In this document: positions 57,080 through 64,000 of the stretch, one piece after another
Layout of the letters: the number at the start of each line of letters is the position of its first letter
Position numbering within the stretch: position 1 is the first letter of the stretch
Assembly: GCF_030867145.1 (NCBI RefSeq)
Contig: NC_134428.1
Span: 25,893,320-25,957,319 of the forward strand
Source of the DNA: Opisthocomus hoazin
Taxonomy: Eukaryota; Chordata; Aves; Opisthocomiformes; Opisthocomidae
Direction: 5' to 3'
DNA: 64,000 nucleotides
The notes under the pieces: model-generated
What the model saw: only the letters and a program-made list of their open reading frames with translations
The model's database searches: none
What the model was told of the DNA's origin: nothing
Program-made: the position numbers and the translations under genes

Positions 57080-60000
57080 ATGGCCGGTGCCGGGGAGCTG
57101 GAGCCGTGGCTCAGTAAGTGGGGCTGGGGGCCGGGGGTTGGCTTTGCCACTGGCCCCGGAGCCAGCAGCGAAGCCACCCCTGGCCCCCAGCCCCAACCGG
57201 GTGGGCACCAGAGCAGCTTCAGCTTCATGGGGAAGGGTCCATCTCCTCCACGGAGCCCCTTTGGGGTGATATTCGTGGGTGCTGTCTTAGCCTGCTGCGT
57301 CTCGCCTGCTCCCCGTATCTCCTGTCCGCCCTCGGCCCCAGTCCTGCCACTGCCGTTTGTGTACCGCACTGGGGAGCGGTTACAGGCGAAAAAGGTTCTT
57401 TTCCTCGATTCAGCCGCGCAGGCAGAGCTTTGCGATGGGCACTCGTGCTGCCCTGTTGCAAAAGGGCAAACCGTGCCTCTGTTCCAGCACAGCGAGGTCT
57501 GCAGTCCGGACCTGGAGAGGGTTTTGGCGGTTTCTCGAGCTCTGTGCTAGAAACCAACACCTTGGTTCTGCCTGACGTGGACTCTCTAAGAGTGTGCACT
57601 AAAGACTGTATTTTTAGGCAGATTTTAGTAACAGCTGGTTCCTGCTCCTCCTGCGTCTTCCATTTCTGCCTCTTCTACGAAAAGCCCTAAGGCAGCTGGT
57701 AGCAGTGCGGGGTCTGAACCGCTTCCTGCCTTGTGCCGCTCTCTTGCTCGCCTCTCGCACTGAGGCTGTTTTTCCTCTTTTTTTTTTTTTTTCCCTGTGT
57801 AAGATAAAGCCACCGACCCAAGCATCCCCGAGGAGAACTGGGAATGTATCCAGCAGTTCTGTGACCAGGTGAACGCCGACGCGGAAGGGTAAGGCAGACG
57901 GACGGCTCTTTGTGTTCGCGCTGAGCTTCTCGTGTCGGCCGGGGGAATGGGACCTGCAGCCGCGGTGTGGGGAGCCTGGCGAGGCGGCTGGGAGTGCTCG
58001 CTGGGCTCTGCTGCTCCCGGGGGTGTAAACAGGTTGCAAAGAGTTGTGTGCCGGTGTGGTGGAGGTCGGTGTCTCGGAACGGGCTCTGGCATCCCACAAG
58101 GCAGCAGGTCCTGCCTGCTGTGCCCTCGCCAGCCCCTCGGGAGACTGGGTGGGGATACCTGCTGCGGGGCTCTGCGGGGAAGCCCTGAGGAAGCTCAGCC
58201 TCCGCTTTTCCGTCCAGTCCAGAGAGGTGGGAGATCTCTGCTGGGACATCCCCACCTTCCAGCTGACAGTCTCGGCTCTGTGGGAAGGAGCAGGAGCTAA
58301 TTAAGCAAATGACCTGGCAAAGCTTAGCAATCATCCCTTTCCTGAGAGCAGATGCCTGCGCATTCAGAGCCCGTAGTCGGACGCCCGTGTGCGCAGCAGC
58401 AGTTGGCAGGCTGTCTCGGGCTGGGCGTCAAAGCTCCTGTGGCTGCAGAGAACCCGCTCCACCTCCCTGCGCTCGCCCAGGGGAAGCTGCAGCCTGTCCC
58501 CGCCGGCCCCTCCGAGGGGACAGCCCCTGGGCACGGCTGGAGGACAGCGCTGGGGTCGCACAACTGCTTCGGTTCGTCTCTCACCCCTTAATGGTGCGCG
58601 TACCCCAGGCCAGCCTCTGCCAGCGCGAGGGTGTCGACGCAGCAGGCTCTGAGCGCGGCAGTTCACAGCTCTTCTCTGCAGGGCAAAATTAGCAGCATTT
58701 GTTTTCCGTGGGAATCTGTGCTCTGTCTGACTTGCTTCTGTTACTCCCCAGCCCATCGCTTGCACTGAGGCTGCTGGCCCATAAAATACAGTCGCCTCAG
58801 GAGCTGGAAGCCCTCCATGCTCTCACAGTAAGTGCTTTCATCTGCCTGCAAAGAGAGGCAGCAGTAACTTGGAAATAGAGTCTGGGGGGTAGAAACAGCG
58901 TAGCGCTCTCTTTCTCTTACATGTCTCTCCCTTTCTTTTTCTCTTACGTGTCTCTCCCTTTTGACTTTTCATTGCACAGGGAATACAGAAACCAGGGTGT
59001 AAGGGAGGGAGTAACTGTGGTTGTTCCTTCCCATGTCATCCTGCTGAGATGTTTCAGCGGTCTGCAGCTCTTGCTGCTTGGCCTGCGGTCCCACCACAGG
59101 GCCAGTGGCCCGAAAGTCATTAGGGATGGGTAGAACAGAGCAGACAGTCATAAAGATGCTGCTTAAGAAGGTTGGATGAAGGAGAAATACATATTCTTGC
59201 TGCACAACTTCCTTGGTGTCTTGTATTAGTGAATGCAGTGCCAGAAAGTTCTTAGATTTAGTATTATAATGGCAAAGTTTTTAAAAATTCCCCAAGACCT
59301 GTGTGTACCGTTTCTGTCTGGTACTGTTTTGTTTTCTGCAGGTGCTAGAGACCTGTGTGAATAACTGTGGCGAAAGATTTCACAACGAAATAGCAAAGTT
59401 CAGGTTTCTGAATGAGCTGATTAAAGTGCTTTCCCCAAAGGTAGGTGGTCATGGTTATGCTGGGCGTTGCAGGTGGGACACACTGTTTATTTCTCACCAG
59501 ATATGAAAACTTAGAATTAATCTCACATAAATGTAGAGCAGAATTTGTTCTGTGCCTCCAAGCACAAGAACTGGATGTGAATCCCCCCGTAAAAGTTGTA
59601 AGCCAGGGGCTCTTTCTGTCAAAGGCTTTTTCTGTGTGATTTCTCCCAACTCTGCTAGGAGAGCCAGGAGCTCTGGAAGAGCCTGAAACTGTTCCTGTGG
59701 CCCCCAGCCCGTGGCCCTTTTGCCTCTCGGTGATTTACAGGGCTTTGGTTGGGGAAGTGGCAGAGGACGGAGATGCCAGGAGCTGCCCGGAGCCTCTCCC
59801 ATGGTTTCTTACGCTCTGTCCTCAAGCCCGTGTGCTCAGGCTGCTCTCCTTCTTGCCTTCTCCTGGCAAGGCTTAGCCTGGGTTTGGGTCCTGTTCTTGG
59901 GGCAGGATCAGCTTAGGAAGCGGCAGGGGGGACTGGAATCCGGAAGCCCTTGTGCAGCTCTCGCCCCACCATTGCCTGGCAGCCATCGCTCTGCAGCCCT

Positions 60001-63000
60001 TCGGGGTCCTGCTGAGGACGATCGCCTGCCAGCTGCCGTTCTGCAGCCCTTCGGGTCCTGCTGAGGATGTCCCGGCAGCCGGGCAGAGGGCTCACAGCAC
60101 CCCGGCAGCAGCACCCTGAGGCAGGGCAAGGCTGGAAGGGATCAGCTCCACAAATGGGGAAGCTGCAACGTCCCTTCCTGCTGCTGCGCTGCCCTGGCTC
60201 ACAATATAGTCACTCAGGATGTTCATTCCTGCTCCCTGCTGTGGAGCACTTTGCTTCTGAGTGCCGTTGCTGCCTCCTGAGAAGAGAAGCAGCCACTGGG
60301 AGCGAGGAGTTTAGTCTGAGAAGCTGAGCGAGCTGTGGGTTCAGAGGCGATGCGCTGGGTCCCACGGCCTCTCGTGATGAAAGGCGGAGACCTGTCTGGT
60401 CAGAGACTGCGTGGTCTCTGCGCCTTGCTCCTCTCTGCGTCAGACAGCAGGCCTGGCACTTTCTTAAACACCCTTCTCAGCAGCTCCGCGGTCGGTTCCC
60501 CTTTGCCGTGGGTCCTGCACACACTCACTGCTGGTGTGGCCTTCGTTTTCCATTACATCATCTCAGCGGCAGAGGTGCAAAAAGCTGGTTTCAGAGAAAT
60601 GTTAAACCGAACAGCAAAAGCTCTTCTCTCAGCCCCAGGCTTGGTAAAGGTATTTCAGTTTAAAGAATATATCGCTGCAGCGAGTTTTGTTTGCCGTTCT
60701 GACAGAGCAGGTATCATTTAGTGAGTTTAAAATGCCCAGTGTTTTGGAGGGTTGTCTGTGGCTTTTATCATTCTTTCTGATGTTCTTATAATACATTAAA
60801 GTGAGTGCTTTTAGGCAATAATGAGAGAAAACATCCAGATGCTGAAAAACGACAATAACTTTTGTTTCTCATTTTGTTGGGTTTTCATTTGTCCAGGTCT
60901 GGCTGAGGCCGGGGGTGCCATTTGCGGGCAGTTAAGGGAAGTGTTTGAAGTCAAGCACAGAACTGTTTCATTAGAATAAAACAGCCTGCTTTTTGTTTCA
61001 GATTCCAGAACTGATCAGAGAAGTTTTCAAATGGTTTACATTTGATTGTCATGCAATATTTATGCAATTACCATACACTTCATAGCATTCTTGTATTTAC
61101 AGCCACAGCTATACAGGCGGTTTCCTGCACCAGTTGACAACACTGAATAAAGTGTTAGGGATCCATTTGCTGCTTGGTCTCTGCAACCAAATGGCTTGGG
61201 GCTAGACCCATATGCCATATCTGGCACGATTTCTTTGGTTTTAATCCTTTTTGTCTTACTTTACTTTTTTGTTTTCAGTACTATGGAACCTGGTCTTCAG
61301 AAAAAGTCAAGTCAAGAGTCACAGAAGTAATATTCAGTTGGACAGTCTGGTTTCCTCAGGCAGTTAAAATCCGGGACGCTTATCAGATGCTGAAGAAACA
61401 AGGTTCAGTTCTGTTATTTCAGTTTCCTTTTTAGCCTTCTGAGTCACATGGTTTCAGACCACAGATATCTGCCCTTTATAATTTGTGACACAGCTTTTTT
61501 TCGCAGAATGTTGTGTGTAAGGAAAAAAGGACAAAAGCCACACTTCCAAGGCTGTTTGGGTACTTAAGGATGAATGTAACTGTTTAAAGAGATTTGTGAA
61601 AGAACAGCCTTACTGGTCAGAGGGCAGGTGGGCCTGGTGGCCTCTGCTCACACAGTGCTCACCGCTCCTGTGCCGGGAAAAGGGACAGGACAGACTCAGA
61701 GCGGTCTCTACCCTGGAATACTCTCCCTGGATTATAAGGAATGGGTTCAGAGACATCCTGAGCCACATTTCTCATCCATTCCATCACATTTAATAGTCCT
61801 TAGTGGTACTGTAACCCAGAAATTTGTCCAATCCCATCTTGATATCCCAGGCAGTAAGTTTCACAGCTTGACTAAGAAAGTACCGTAATGCTTTCTGTGG
61901 AAATCCAGGGGAATTCGTTTAGATGCTTCCCACCAGGCTTGCTTGGTGCACCTTGGAGCATCAAATGGCACGGTGAGCTTCCCCCAAGTCCTGCTGTGGA
62001 AAGCTTCCCCGCCAGCACTGCCCTTGCTTGGTGCAGTGGGTGCCGCGGGCTGGGCGGTTGCTGCGGCACCGGCGCGGTGCTGAGCCGGGGTGCTGGGGCA
62101 GCGCTGCCCATCCGACGCCTGCTGTGAGCACGGGACAGAGGGGCAGGAGGGGAGATGTCCACAGCATCGCTGCAGCCAAGAAGGGCTTGGTCGGTACTCG
62201 GCTGGGCGTGTGGTGCCTGCGCCTGACGGCCGTGCTGACTGAGGCACCCCTGGGTGCTCGGAGGGCGGTGCTGGTGTGCGCCCAGGCTCTTGCTCCTGGG
62301 GGATTTGAGCAACTCGCCCAGAGGCAGCTCAGCGCATCCGAATTTTATTTTCCACCCTGAAAATCTCATTTGGCCTGTGCTTAATTCAAGGGAGAAGGGG
62401 AAGTGTGTTGTCTGGGGGTGTGCTAAGGCAGCTCCCTGCCTGTCCATCTCCTTCTGTAAAGTTCTGGGGAGGAGTGAAGGAACTAGGTGCAAAATCCAAT
62501 GCGCTGTTGAACGTTGGTGTTTTAACAGCTCAGGTATCACTGAACCAACACGGTTATCCTTTCCAGGGATTGTAAAAGAAGACCCCAAAGTTCCAGAAGA
62601 CAAAATTTTACCTCCTCCTTCTCCGAGACCTCAGAATTCTATTTTTGACACCGATGAAGAGAAATCCAAGGTAAACCTTTGGGTTTTCATGCCTACCCCC
62701 CCCTCTGACTTGTACTGATGAGAAAACAGGCTCAGGCATATTTTGGGGCGTTTGCTGTTTCAGATTGTCCTCAGGATAATGCCAATCCCTCTTGCTGTAC
62801 AACAGCTGGAGAATTCTGTGATGCTTTGTCAGAAAATTTTGCTTAGTAAAAAGTGAAACTCTTTTACAGAAATGCATCTGTTTCTATTAAAATTTCCCAA
62901 GGGAGGGTTTCTCCAGGTCCTACAGAAGTTCTGCAGAGCCAGAGTTCCTGTTCCTGAACAGCCAGACAGTGTGTGCAGGCAGCTGTAAGAGGCAGCAGTA

Positions 63001-63244
63001 TAATCTGGGTTAGATTATGGGCCACGAGCACACTTATTTCCAGGATTATAGAAGCTGTTACGACAGTGGGGGTGTCTCAAGAGCTGCTCTTACGCGATGT
63101 CTGCCAGTAGTGTAGTGCCTAGAGGCTGCTGCTCGCTGCTGACCAGTGCTCTCCCCTCAACAGCTCCTAGCGAGGCTTTTAAAGAGCAACCACTCTGAGG
63201 ACCTGCAGGCTGCCAACCGTCTGATCAAGAGCATGATTAAAGAG
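57080..63244 (+). CDS. GGA2: ADP-ribosylation factor-binding protein GGA2 (N-terminal part, runs off the window)
   Basis: Seven exons are visible: 57080-57113, 57804-57888, 58752-58827, 59342-59440, 61279-61402, 62567-62670 and 63164-63244, giving the first 201 residues of a protein of about 600. GGA proteins sort mannose-6-phosphate receptors and other acidic-dileucine cargo at the trans-Golgi network. The VHS domain starts at LEPWLNKATDPS. It includes FRFLNELIKVLSPKY and SWTVWFP, and ends near KIRDAYQMLKKQG. A proline-rich link (KILPPPSPRPQNSIFD) leads into the start of the GAT domain (LLARLLKSNHSEDLQAANRL). Exon 1 codes only 11 residues, against about 30 in human. Exon 5 ends at a weak donor (CAAG|GTTCAG). 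The remaining GAT, hinge and ear exons lie beyond 64000. The match is to GGA2 rather than GGA1 or GGA3. Confidence 0.95.
58913..58964. repeat. short pyrimidine-rich direct repeat
   Basis: TCTCTTACATGTCTCTCCCTTT is followed directly by a near copy with ACGTG in place of ACATG. It lies in GGA2 intron 3. Confidence 0.6.
59974..60071. repeat. 50-bp tandem duplication
   Basis: Two copies start at 59974 and 60024 (GCCTGGCAGC and GCCTGCCAGC) and share CTGCAGCCCTTCGGGG/GTCCTGCTGAGGA. The repeat is in GGA2 intron 4, a local duplication with no evident function. Confidence 0.8.
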
Positions 63245-64000
63245 GTGGGCACTGGCGAGAGCTGGCAGCTCCTTGGCTCAGGAGCTGTGTTTGCAGCTGG
63301 GGACGGTGGGAGGGGACCTGGCAATTCAGCTTTTGACAGTGGGCCCCCTATACCCGATCTCCCTAATGCTGCCCCAGAGGAGGGACGGTTTTCCGTATTT
63401 GTTATTCCGAAGTTACTGTGCGGGACGGTTTGGTTTCATTTCCCTGAAATATGCCATTGCCAGGAAGAGGGAGTATGTATACCCAGGAGCCTGTGTGGCG
63501 GGACACTTCCACGTCAGTGGAATCCTGCACTAGTGATAGAAAGTTTCTGAAAAGAAACTCAGTTCCCGGGTGGAAAAAAGCCACGTCTGTGCAGCACTGC
63601 CTCTTCTCTGCACGCAGCGTGTGTGTGCACGCCTGATGTGTCTGTTTTCATTTCCCATCTGAAGGAGCACCCCACTTCTCTGCATAAATAGGAGATTTGG
63701 TCTGGTTTAACAAAATCCCTGGAGTTGTTTTGAGAGTGTCCTTCTGCATGGCAGAAGCTACCAACTCCCAACTCTAATTTTGAAGCCTTGCTCATGCCAG
63801 TGATGCAATAAATTCCCTCGGCAGCAGCGCCCTGGCCAGGAGGTTTCTGTCTTCGCCCTTGGCAGTGAGGTGTGGTGCAGCACTGGTAGTGGAGCTGCTG
63901 GAGGGAGAGCCCTTACCCGCGCTGCCTCGCTCCTCCTCGACCTGCAGCAAGATACTAGCAGGAAACATGTCCCCAGCAAGTCTGATCCAGAGTGACCCAG
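63245..64000 (+). other. GGA2: start of GGA2 intron 7
   Basis: I looked for the next GAT-domain exon and did not find it. No repeat or RNA gene is recognised. The intron continues past the window edge. Confidence 0.6.

Overview
The window is vertebrate nuclear DNA, almost certainly from a bird and probably a Neoaves lineage. Eight single-copy vertebrate genes can be read exon by exon. Introns are short, many promoters are CpG-rich, and eight genes fit in 64 kb, which is typical of an avian microchromosome. A CR1 LINE 3' end finishing in the ATTCTGTGATTCTGTGA tail and one avian-type solo retroviral LTR support the assignment.

Layout, left to right: NDUFAB1 (-, 105-2846, including a non-coding last exon); a 25-bp-period array of CTCF-like motifs (2926-3047); PALB2 (-, 3149-13549, 13 coding exons); a 166-bp head-to-head promoter; DCTN5 (+, 13716-16722, 6 exons); PLK1 (+, 18933-24029, 10 exons); ERN2/IRE1-beta (-, 26231-36774, 22 exons); an AT-rich stretch containing the UBFD1 3' UTR (about 37.6-42.2 kb); UBFD1 (-, 42174-48368, 7 exons); a 388-bp head-to-head promoter; EARS2 (+, 48757-56165, 9 exons); and the first seven coding exons of GGA2 (+, 57080-63244), which runs off the right edge. 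For the seven complete genes the exon lengths sum to whole codons and every junction phase agrees, so the models are internally consistent.

The genes do not form one pathway. NDUFAB1 (mitochondrial acyl carrier protein and complex I) and EARS2 (mitochondrial glutamyl-tRNA synthetase) are mitochondrial. PALB2 (homologous recombination) and PLK1 (mitosis) are cell-cycle genes. DCTN5 (dynactin) and GGA2 (Golgi sorting) serve transport. ERN2 senses ER stress and UBFD1 is a ubiquitin-like-domain protein. They are the human 16p12 neighbourhood, but compared with the human order as I recall it the NDUFAB1-to-ERN2 segment is inverted relative to UBFD1-EARS2-GGA2.

No undescribed multi-gene system is visible. 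The points most worth checking are the inversion and its breakpoint, the CTCF-like array, the overlapping PALB2/DCTN5 start codons with a possible 56-residue PALB2 extension, a cysteine at an IRE1-beta position said to separate the alpha and beta paralogues, two GC-AG introns, and the absence of the ETGE motif in PALB2.
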